Positions 1-6,600 of a stretch of 7,051 nucleotides of DNA are shown here, one piece after another; the stretch's first letter is position 1; the number at the start of each line of letters is the position of its first letter. The notes under the pieces are model-generated. The model saw only the letters and a list, made by a program, of their open reading frames with translations. It was not told the origin of the DNA and did not search any database. The position numbers and the translations under genes were made by a program. Source of the stretch: Lentisphaeria bacterium (GTDB lineage Bacteria; Verrucomicrobiota; Lentisphaeria; Oligosphaerales; JAFGRS01); NCBI GenBank assembly GCA_016935045.1, contig JAFGRS010000934.1:1-7051 (forward strand), read 5' to 3'.

Positions 1-186
1 CCGCGCTGGAAGAGCTGGCGTCGACGTTGCTCTCATGGCATCGCCTCCTGCCATGCCAGTATACATGACCACGGCCCGCCCGCCATCCGTGACCTCCGGT
101 TGGGTCTTGGAACTGCTGCAGATCCCGTTGCATGGCGGAGGACGATGGACAATGGACCACGGTCCGGGCCGGGCGGGAGGCCGCGG
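1..186. other. Non-coding stretch downstream of the MFS gene
   Basis: No convincing gene is visible in this stretch at the left edge. Short open frames here are rich in Pro, Arg, Ser and Ala and resemble no family I know. It contains a 7-bp inverted repeat (listed separately) and a short GC-rich stretch next to the stop codon of the transporter. It is probably the 3' untranslated region or spacer after the transporter gene. A gene entering from the left cannot be excluded, because only 186 bases are visible. Confidence 0.5.
34..55 (-). repeat. 7-bp inverted repeat (hairpin) after the MFS gene
   Basis: CATGGCA at 34-40 pairs perfectly with TGCCATG at 49-55 around an 8-base loop. It lies about 130 bases beyond the transporter stop codon. 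No run of T follows on the minus strand, so it is not a standard intrinsic terminator. It could stabilise the 3' end of the mRNA or be a chance palindrome. Confidence 0.3.
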
Positions 187-1572
187 TCAGAGGGGATGGG
201 GACCTTCGGGCGCGGCGGGGCCCGGCATCCGGCGGATGAGAAGAAGAGCCGAGCAGAAGCGCAGCGCGGAAGAGGCGACAAAGGTCACCTGGAAGCCGCC
301 GAAAACCCATCCGGCGACCGGCAGGCGCCAGTCCTCGAGCAGGTGCAGGATCAACCCTCCCGTGATCACCCCGAGCCCCCCGGCGATGCTGCCCAGGCTG
401 CTCGATACGGCGCAGTACATCGCCCGGCTGGCGGCGGGCGGGAAACGCGTGATCAGCTTGTTCGAGGCCGTGTTCGCGGCCGTGCTCGAAGTCCCTCCCA
501 CCACGCTCCCCAGGGCCAGCCACACCAGCGCCGACGCCGGGGTCGCCAGGACCCAGAACAACGGCAGACTGGCCCACACCAGGTGCCCCCAGTACAGCAC
601 CTGCCGCGCCCCCACACGGTCCACCAGGCGCCCGCTCCAGCGTCCGGTGACGATGCTGCCCAGCAGCGTCGCGGAGGTCAGCACCACGGCCCCCCCGAGG
701 AAGTTGCGGCGAATCTCCAGGTCCTGGACGAAGTAGATCGTGGCCAGCGAGCCACCCAGGGTCATGGAGAACGTCCACATGGCGTTGAACAGCAGCCACG
801 GCCGGAAGCCGCGGTCCCGCAGGGGCCCCAGCATGGCGATCAGGGGCGCGGAGGGGGCCGCACCGCCCATGGGCGGCTCCGGCAGGGTCCCGTGGATGAC
901 CAGGTCCAGGAGACCCACGGCCGTTGCGATCAGGAAGACCACCGTCACCGCCTGCAGCTTGTGTTCCTCGGGGATCCGGTCCACCAGGTACCCCGAGGGA
1001 ATCACCACCGCCATCACAGAGACCGCCATCCACGAGGCCCGGCGGCCGTAAAACGTCCCGTGTTCTTCCTCGGGGATCAGGTCCGCCAGCCAGGAGAGCC
1101 AGGGGGGGCTGGACATGGTGCCGCACAGGTTCGCCAGGCAGATCGCGGAGATCAGGACAAGGGCGGTCCACGAACTGCCGTGGGACCACAGCCACAGAGC
1201 CAGGAGGATCCCCGCCATGCGGACGGTGCGCTCGCCCACCGCGAAGCAGAACCAGATCACCTTCCGACGCCCCGTCCACTCCGTCAGCGCCGCCGAAATC
1301 ACCTGCGCCGAAATCAGCCAGGACGAGATCCCCGCCATCAGGCTCCACTCGAACTTCGATACCCCGACCGCTGTGCCGAAGTAGACAAAGAAGATCCCCG
1401 AGATCAGCGTCGCCCAGATGTTCCCCATGGCACCCGTGTAGATGTGCTTGCGCATCAGGCTCGGGAGCTGCCAGGGGTACACCACCCGATGGCGGAAATA
1501 GCCCCGCACGACACCCGGGGACTGCCCCGCGTTCGGGCAGATCTCGGCCGGTGACGATGCATCCATATCCAT
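187..1572 (-). CDS. MFS transporter (12-TM type), possible sugar or oligosaccharide permease
   Basis: This is a 461-residue integral membrane protein of the major facilitator superfamily, which moves small solutes by secondary transport. After a ~40-residue polar N-terminus come repeated hydrophobic segments with two motif-A-like loops at equivalent places in the two halves: EWTGRRK near residues 98-104 and GRLVDRVGARQ near 314-324. A charged cytosolic loop with PEEEHGTFYGRR lies near 167-178. Total length fits a 12-helix MFS protein. I chose the ATG at 1572 because the frame upstream of it runs inside the preceding gene and is not family-like; a second ATG lies two codons later at 1566. No good Shine-Dalgarno sequence precedes either one. 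The gene starts 34 bases after the stop of the ferritin-like gene, so co-transcription is likely. Family assignment is firm. The substrate is unknown; sugar uptake is only suggested by the lyase gene elsewhere in the window. Confidence 0.9.
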   Translation of the reverse strand: MDMDASSPAEICPNAGQSPGVVRGYFRHRVVYPWQLPSLMRKHIYTGAMGNIWATLISGIFFVYFGTAVGVSKFEWSLMAGISSWLISAQVISAALTEWTGRRKVIWFCFAVGERTVRMAGILLALWLWSHGSSWTALVLISAICLANLCGTMSSPPWLSWLADLIPEEEHGTFYGRRASWMAVSVMAVVIPSGYLVDRIPEEHKLQAVTVVFLIATAVGLLDLVIHGTLPEPPMGGAAPSAPLIAMLGPLRDRGFRPWLLFNAMWTFSMTLGGSLATIYFVQDLEIRRNFLGGAVVLTSATLLGSIVTGRWSGRLVDRVGARQVLYWGHLVWASLPLFWVLATPASALVWLALGSVVGGTSSTAANTASNKLITRFPPAASRAMYCAVSSSLGSIAGGLGVITGGLILHLLEDWRLPVAGWVFGGFQVTFVASSALRFCSALLLIRRMPGPAAPEGPHPL

Positions 1573-1606
1573 TGGGGCGACGGGGCCTGGGGGCCGTCTC
1601 CTGTTC

Positions 1607-2404
1607 TCAGTCGCAGATCTGCGAGGCCAGGGAGACATGCCGCTGGCCGTCGAGCGCCAGGGCGGCAAAGAGGTGTTTCACGCTGGGCTTCAGGGCGTAC
1701 TTTGCGACCTCGCGGTAGTACATCAGGGCCGCGTCCTCCTGGCGTTGCACCAACTCGCGGATCTCGACCGGCTGCCGGGACGTCGAGAAGTCGGGGAAAC
1801 GGATATCGGGGACGTTGCGCACGTCGGAGCGGAGGATCTCCTCGCCCTCGTGCCGTCGCAGGGCGGCTTCGAGCCGCGCCAGGTGATCGTCCTTGTCCTC
1901 GGCGAAGGTGCCGAACAGGCTCAGAACGCTGTCGGGGAGATCCTGGGCCAGCAGAGCCCGATAGGTCTCCCGGGATTGCCTCTCGAAACCGATTGCCTGG
2001 CGGAAGACGTGCTGCGTGAGAGTGACGGGGGGCCCATCGGCAGGCCGCGCGGCATCCGCCTTGCCGGGCGTTGGCGCCGTGTCGGATGTCTCGGAATGGG
2101 TGGCGGCGCCCTTCTCACCGTCCCGCGGACGGGGAGCGGCCAGCACGGCCCAGGCGCCGGCGCCGGCAAACCCCATGACCAGGGCGTAGAGCGCGCCGGC
2201 GGCCGGGCGCGCCAGCAGCCGCGGCAGCAGCAGCCCGAACCACAGGGCCGCCGCCGAACCGGCGCAGAGCGCGAAGACCAGGGCCACGGGCACGGCGCCA
2301 CGGCCATCCAACCAGGCACGCAGACGCTCCCCCAACACCCGCCGCCGCAGACAAACCACCCCGAACACGAGCATCGAAGTGATAGCGAAGAATACAATGG
2401 GCAT
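1607..2404 (-). CDS. Membrane-anchored rubrerythrin/ferritin-like domain protein with altered metal site
   Basis: This 265-residue protein has two parts. Residues 1-90 hold about three hydrophobic segments (near 3-19, 38-60 and 67-90). After a polar linker rich in Pro, Ala and Asp, residues ~128-262 look like a rubrerythrin-type four-helix bundle. Helix 1 has E141 with Y148 seven residues on, and helix 3 has E223 with Y229-Y230, as the family expects. The two ExxH motifs that supply the remaining iron ligands are changed: helix 2 reads AEDKDDH (K171, H174) and helix 4 reads ALDGQRH (G253, H256). Both histidines are kept and both glutamates are lost. Classical members use a di-iron centre in peroxide or oxygen chemistry, but this one may bind one metal or none. 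The ATG at 2404 is the first codon before the hydrophobic start. GGGA lies about 9 bases upstream and AGGAG about 14. The gene is probably first in an operon with the MFS gene. The fold call is good; the function is unknown. Confidence 0.75.
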   Translation of the reverse strand: MPIVFFAITSMLVFGVVCLRRRVLGERLRAWLDGRGAVPVALVFALCAGSAAALWFGLLLPRLLARPAAGALYALVMGFAGAGAWAVLAAPRPRDGEKGAATHSETSDTAPTPGKADAARPADGPPVTLTQHVFRQAIGFERQSRETYRALLAQDLPDSVLSLFGTFAEDKDDHLARLEAALRRHEGEEILRSDVRNVPDIRFPDFSTSRQPVEIRELVQRQEDAALMYYREVAKYALKPSVKHLFAALALDGQRHVSLASQICD

Positions 2405-2730
2405 GGTTCGGGGTCCCGCTCCTGATCTCTACCGTTCGGTGGCTTGCCGTCAACCAGGAGAAAACACAAGAATAACGTCGTTCCGAACAGGCTGCAACAC
2501 CACTCCCGGCGCTGTCAGCAATGCCTCACTCACGGGGGGTATTGTCGAGGACCTGTCTGCGTGCCACGCACAGGCAGGCGACCGGCTCCAGCGCCATTGC
2601 GGCAGGTGGAGAGCACGCGATGGAGTCGGCGGTCTCCGCCGTATCTTCACTCGGCGCCCGGGCAGATCCGCGTTGCACCCAGTTGCAGGGACCCGAGTTG
2701 CAGGCGTCACCAGCCGCGGTCTTGTGCGCT
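2405..2730. other. 326-base intergenic region between MNT and ferritin-like genes
   Basis: No credible gene is seen on either strand. Open frames here have compositions typical of non-coding GC-rich DNA. The region carries the weak promoter candidate noted at 2426-2453, a 5-bp hairpin (GGCGG, 3-base loop, CCGCC) at 2628-2640, and three copies of GTTGCA at 2672, 2682 and 2697 close to the end of the nucleotidyltransferase gene. No intrinsic terminator with a T-run is visible. The gap suggests that the ferritin-like/MFS pair has its own promoter and is a separate transcription unit from the HEPN-MNT pair. Confidence 0.5.
2426..2453 (-). promoter_or_regulatory. Weak candidate promoter for the ferritin-like/MFS operon
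   Basis: On the minus strand TTGACG (2453-2448) is followed after 16 bases by TAGAGA (2431-2426), some 22 bases before the ATG at 2404. The -35 box matches the sigma-70 consensus at 5 of 6 positions, but the -10 box is poor. This is a pattern match only. It would leave a very short leader, and in the PVC groups the promoter consensus may differ. Confidence 0.2.
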
Positions 2731-3060
2731 TCAGGCGGAGCAGGGCACGATCACACCTTCGCGGCGGGCGACGCCGATCAGGGGCGTGCCGGTGTCCTGC
2801 CGGAACTGCAGCGAACCCACTGCATGCGGTTCGATTCGGCTATCGACGAACCGCCGCAGGCTCCAGAGACGGTCGATCAGTTCGTGGTCATATCGCCTGT
2901 CAAAATCGGGCGAGACAACCAGCAGGTCGATGTCGCTGTCGGCGTCCTGTTCCCCGCGCACGCACGAACCGAAGACGACACCGGCCTCAACCGTGATCCC
3001 GGCGCGAGCCACTAGCGCCAGGTACTCCTTGACAGCCGCTAAAACTGCGCCGTCAACCAT
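2731..3060 (-). CDS. Minimal nucleotidyltransferase (MNT), antitoxin-type partner of HEPN
   Basis: This 109-residue protein is a stand-alone nucleotidyltransferase of the pol-beta-like MNT family. The active-site pattern is intact: G31-S32, ten residues, then D43-x-D45, followed by the hydrophobic strand LLVV. A third acidic residue may be E77 in the strand RIEPHAV. Length fits the minimal form. In characterised pairs (MntA/HepT) the MNT enzyme adds AMP to the HEPN partner and silences its RNase activity, so an antitoxin role is the likely one here; this rests on family knowledge. The ATG at 3060 is preceded by a perfect AGGAGGT at 3073-3067 with a 6-base spacer. The frame overlaps the last 22 bases of the HEPN gene, pointing to translational coupling. 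The C-terminus is short after the third strand. It is the last gene of its unit. Confidence 0.88.
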   Translation of the reverse strand: MVDGAVLAAVKEYLALVARAGITVEAGVVFGSCVRGEQDADSDIDLLVVSPDFDRRYDHELIDRLWSLRRFVDSRIEPHAVGSLQFRQDTGTPLIGVARREGVIVPCSA

Positions 3061-3416
3061 GCGAACACCTCCTGCGCCACGCCCGCGTCGCGCGCGGTCT
3101 CTTCCCCAGTGGGCAGCGGTTGTGTAGTGCCGGGATATCGGCCGGCAATGCTGTACTGATCAAACCGAGAGAGAAACTCCACATGATCAACAGGGAAGTC
3201 CAGACCGCTCAGTTCGGCCAGACGCAACAGCGAGTGGACTTTCGGCGCGAAGTCCTGCGTTGACCTGCAGACGTGCGCCTTCAGCAGCTTCTCCAGGGCC
3301 AAGTGGACGAAGAAGAGCCCATGCCGTATCTTGCCCTGCTCGACGAGCCCGATCCCGACGTCCCAGTCCTCCACAGCGCCGTGCCGCCAGTACGCGACCT
3401 GCTTCTGGATGTCCAT
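3039..3416 (-). CDS. HEPN domain protein, toxin-type partner of MNT
   Basis: This 125-residue protein matches the PF05168-type HEPN family. It shows an N-terminal YWRHGAVEDW segment (residues 9-18), the helix FFVHLALEKLLKA (35-47) that corresponds to the family's usual QAAEKxLKA pattern, KVHSLLRL (59-66), and the family's Y-x4-RYP element at 88-95 (YSIAGRYP). HEPN proteins paired with MNT are typically RNases or their relatives. The usual C-terminal RX4-6H RNase motif is not evident: R51 and H61 are too far apart, and R31-x6-H38 lies in the wrong helix. I chose the ATG at 3416, third of three consecutive ATG codons (3422, 3419, 3416), because AAGGA at 3428-3424 sits 7 bases before it. An ATG at 3446 is also in frame but has AGGG directly abutting it. 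It is first in a two-gene operon and overlaps the MNT gene by 22 bases. Confidence 0.85.
   Translation of the reverse strand: MDIQKQVAYWRHGAVEDWDVGIGLVEQGKIRHGLFFVHLALEKLLKAHVCRSTQDFAPKVHSLLRLAELSGLDFPVDHVEFLSRFDQYSIAGRYPGTTQPLPTGEETARDAGVAQEVFAWLTAQF
3067..3073 (-). promoter_or_regulatory. Perfect Shine-Dalgarno site for the MNT gene
   Basis: AGGAGGT on the minus strand with a 6-base spacer to the ATG at 3060, lying inside the HEPN reading frame. It is the strongest ribosome site in the window and would favour a high antitoxin-to-toxin translation ratio, as expected when the antitoxin is second in the operon. Confidence 0.7.
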
Positions 3417-3513
3417 CATCATGTCCTTGCCCAGTCCGCGGTCCATCCCTGGCCGTCCGCCAGGCGCCGGGGCAGGGAGGCGCGAAGGCTGTCACTCCGC
3501 CGCGAAGCCAAGC

Positions 3514-3522
3514 ATCATATCA
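3514..3522 (-). promoter_or_regulatory. Extended -10 promoter element for the HEPN-MNT operon
   Basis: On the minus strand the sequence reads TGA-TATGAT: an extended -10 TGN followed by a hexamer matching TATAAT at 5 of 6 positions. There is no good -35 hexamer at 17 bases, which is tolerated for extended -10 promoters. A start near 3507 would give a leader of about 90 bases before the ATG at 3416. Confidence 0.4.
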
Positions 3523-3525
3523 CTC

Positions 3526-3550
3526 TAGCGGCGCTTCATGGGCGCCGCTA
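3526..3550. promoter_or_regulatory. Perfect 9-bp inverted repeat, putative operator of the HEPN-MNT pair
   Basis: TAGCGGCGC at 3526-3534 and GCGCCGCTA at 3542-3550 are exact reverse complements around a 7-base centre. The repeat starts 3 bases upstream of the extended -10 element and covers the expected -35 position. That is where a repressor, or the toxin-antitoxin complex itself, would block RNA polymerase. The alternative is a hairpin at the end of the lyase transcript, but no T-run follows on either strand. Confidence 0.4.
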
Positions 3551-3647
3551 CTACACACTTCAGAAAAGCATCGCGGGCCTTTCAGGAGGCCGTGTTATGC
3601 TGCAGATCTCTGTACGCAAAGTACTTCTGTGTGTACGGCAGCAGTTT

Positions 3648-3671
3648 GCCCGCCGTGCACGGTCCCCGGGC
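3648..3671 (-). terminator. Weak terminator-like stem-loop after the lyase gene
   Basis: GCCCG (3648-3652) pairs with CGGGC (3667-3671), and the loop contains the palindrome CCGTGCACGG (3653-3662). The structure begins 21 bases after the lyase stop codon. On the minus strand it is followed by AAACTGC rather than T residues, so intrinsic termination is doubtful. Confidence 0.2.
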
Positions 3672-3691
3672 GGCAGCACCAGGAATTGGGG

Positions 3692-6600
3692 TCAGAAGGC
3701 GGCCCCGGCGTCACTCACCGCCAGGCCCCGCAGGTCCCCCCCGGGGCCGTAGCGTGCGGCGGCCACCGGCGCGGCGCCTCCGAACCCGCCGACCGACCAG
3801 CGGTCCCCCGCGCGGTCACCCATGGCGAAACAGACCAGGGTCGAGGTCCCATCCGGCCAGGAGAGACGGACGGCGAGCGCACCGTCGCCCTCGAGCCGCT
3901 GGACCGTCGGCAGGCTCTCCCCCGGTGTGTTTCTGGCGGGGACCAGGACGGTGAGGAACTGGGTTGCGGCGTCTGCTTCCGCGCGGGCGGTGAGGTGCCA
4001 GTTGTTTTCGAACTCCTTCCCCGGCGGCCAGGTCGGCGGCGGCTCGAAGGCGTCCGTCTGGGCAAAGGTCAGGGCTCCGGGGGCCAGGAAGTGGACCGTC
4101 AGCGCCGCCTTCGGCCGCCGCAGAACCACCCTCGCCTCCTGTTCGTCCACCTCCATCCGGTCCAGGGCATGAAGCCAGTACTCGAAGCGCTGCGGCTCGA
4201 GAGCTGCCAGGTCATCGCGGATGACGAAGATCCCGGGACGCACGTGCACCACCTCCCGCACCGCCCGGGAGAGACGTCCGCCATAGGCCGCGGTCGCATC
4301 CGCCCGCACGATGTCGAAGAGCGGTCCGGTGCTGAAATCGAGGATCCGCCCCCTGGCATGCCAGCCCCGGTCCTGGCCCTTGCCGCCGGCGAAGGTGATG
4401 CCGCACTTGGCCTTGGTCTGGCGGGTCCACCCGTCATGGTGGGGTGAGCCGTAGCGGTTGTAGTGTCCGGTGGCGACGGCGAGGGCTTCGCCGTAGGCTT
4501 CCAGGGTGAAGCAGTTCTGGTCGTTGTGGCCGTGCGACACGGCGCCGTAGGGACTCGAGCGCAGGTTGAAGATGACATCTTCCTCCGGCTCGCCGAAGGC
4601 CGAATGCAGGCTCACCAACCCCACCGACTCGAAGTGCCTGGACTGGGGCAGCTCGGTGGGCGGACGCGGTTCTAGGGAGTCGTCCCGCAGCACCACCCCG
4701 AGGATGCCGGCGTCCGGGCCCTGCCCGAGGGCCGCCGGGTACCAGCGCAGCACGGGGTCCCGCAGCAGGGTGCTGAAGGCATACATCAGGCCCCCCGCGC
4801 GGTTGGGCCGGAACTGGGTCCCGTCGCCGAAGGGGGCCATCTGGGAATAGGGCGGGGTGAGATAGAGCCTGTAGTAGGGGGTGTTCCGGAAGAAGGGCCG
4901 GCGGCTGAGGTCGATCCCGGTTGCCTCCCGCAGGGCGACCACGAAGTGCAGCCCGAAACTCATGTAGGCGCCCCAGTACCCCGGACCCTCGTTCCAGCCC
5001 CCGTCCTCGCCTCCCCAGGCCGGATAGACGCCCCAGTAGATCCGGGTGATGTAGTCCAGCCACAGGCGCGCCTCCTCGGATTCGGGGGCAAAGGAGAGGG
5101 CCGCCTCGCCGAGAAACCCGATGATGCGCCCGGCATGGCTCTCGAAAGGATTGTTCTCGTAGGGCCTTTGGCTCAGTTTGCGGTAGAAGTCCCTGGCCCG
5201 TTCGAGCTGGGCGGTTTCCACCCGGCGGGCCTCCTCGGGGGTGAACAGGTCGTGCGTCCAATCGTACGCGCGCACGCCCCGCATCATGATCCACATGGCG
5301 GGTTCGTCGTTGTGAAAGACATTGGTGGACCCGTGAGGGTCCCAGGCCATGAAATGGAGAATACGCCGCTTGGCTTCCCGGCCGCAGTCCGCGTCCGCGG
5401 TGAGGAGGTAGGCCAGGGCGGCCTGCTCCATGCGGTCCATGGGCGGACGCGTGGCGCGAAACGTGAGCGTGTAGGCCGGACCCCGGGCGGGACCCTCGGG
5501 CAACCGGTCCGGCTCCGGCACCAATTCCTCCCCCGCATACCCCCGCACCGACCGCACCAGGCGTTCCGCCGTCTCCCGCAGATCCCCCTCGGCGGCACGG
5601 CGACGCAGGTCCGCGAGCCCGCCCTCACGCACGAACAGCCGCGGACGGGACGCCGTCACCGCAAACCTCTCGGGGGCCGGATAGGGCCAGGGGTCCGCTC
5701 CCGCGGGCACCGTGAACGTGCGCCGCCGGCTCCAGACGATCCCTGCCCGTGTGCCGGTCTCGAAGCCGTAGCGCCAGTGCCATTCGCCCGGCGCCAGGGG
5801 CTCGCGCAGCATCTCGCAGCACCACGCCACTCCCCGCCTGCGGATGGTGTTCTCGGCGGCGAAGGTCGGGTCCCGGGAGATGTCCAGGGCGTAGGATTCG
5901 GCCTGGTCCATGGCGAAGGTGCGTCCCGCCGCCGCCACCGGCAGCCAGAGGAAGGGGGGCGGGTTGACCCGCGCCTCGGCGCCGTCGCCCGGCGCATAGG
6001 GCAGGTTGGCGCCGGCCCGCGGTTCCCGGTCGAGCCCCACCAGGGCCGCGAGGTGTTCCCCGACCTGGGCCAGGTCTGCCTGCCCCAGGGCCCGCAGTTC
6101 CACCTCGTCCCAGTGCGTCTGGCCGGGGTCCAGCCAGTGAAAGAGCTGCACCTCGACCCCGTGCGCCTCGGCTGGCAGAAGGAAGAACCGGTCCCCCGTA
6201 TCCCGCCAATCGGCGCTCGGAGGGAGAAAGACCTGCTGCAGTCCGATCTCGCTCCAGCGGCTGCCCTCCCGGTGGAAATGCACCCGCAGCGAGGACCCCC
6301 GCTCCCCCGTTCCCGGGGACCCGCCCCGCGTCCGGTACCAGCCCCGCACCGCCACCGCCACCGTGCCCTCGGGCACCGCAACCAACTGCCGCCAACACTC
6401 CCGCTCGGCGGCGGACCGGCTTTCGAGCAGCCCGTACCGCCTCCCTTCCCGGCCCCCGTCCTCACCCAGCAGACTGCGGCCCCCGGTGCGGAAATCCACC
6501 GCCTGCCAGTGCAGTGGCCGACCCTCCCCGTCCACCTCCTCGAAACCGGGATTCCGCAACAGACTCGGCGCGGCGCCCGACACGGCCCCCAACATCGCAA

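Larger units (their letters stand above)
3417..3691. other. Intergenic and leader region between the lyase and HEPN genes
   Basis: No gene is seen. The GC content is visibly lower than in the flanking lyase gene (33 of 60 bases at 3601-3660 by hand count). It holds several palindromes: a 9-bp inverted repeat at 3526-3550, a 5-bp hairpin at 3576-3591 (GGCCT/AGGCC), the perfect 10-base palindrome CCGTGCACGG at 3653-3662 nested inside a GCCCG/CGGGC stem at 3648-3671, and an extended -10 element at 3514-3522. The palindromes nearest the lyase stop codon could end its transcription, but no T-run follows. The left part is probably the promoter and ~90-base leader of the HEPN-MNT pair. Confidence 0.5.

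Noticed and set aside
100..1554. A 484-codon open frame on the + strand opposite the MFS gene
   Set aside because: It is rich in Arg, Gly, Pro, Gln and His with no family resemblance, as expected of the complement of a GC-rich gene. The opposite strand has clear MFS motifs and membrane segments.
1572..1668. Upstream extension of the MFS gene to 1668
   Set aside because: The extra 32 residues are Pro/Arg-rich, overlap the end of the ferritin-like gene in another frame and are unlike an MFS N-terminus. The ATG at 1572 fits a normal 34-base spacer.
1637..2425. A 262-codon open frame on the + strand opposite the ferritin-like gene
   Set aside because: Low-complexity Gln/Gly/Arg-rich C-terminus and no recognisable domain; the minus strand has the coherent membrane plus four-helix pattern.
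2379..3127. Overlapping + strand open frames across the 2405-2730 gap and the MNT gene
   Set aside because: No family resemblance, unusual Arg/Ser/Pro composition, and they run antisense to the well-supported MNT gene.
3526..3550. The 9-bp inverted repeat as an intrinsic terminator
   Set aside because: No T-run follows the stem on either strand. Its position over a promoter fits an operator better.
4434..5294. A 286-codon minus-strand open frame in a second frame within the lyase gene
   Set aside because: Arg/Gly/Pro/Ala-rich frame-shifted shadow of the lyase. The main frame is uninterrupted across the same bases with conserved motifs, so it is not a sign of a frameshift.
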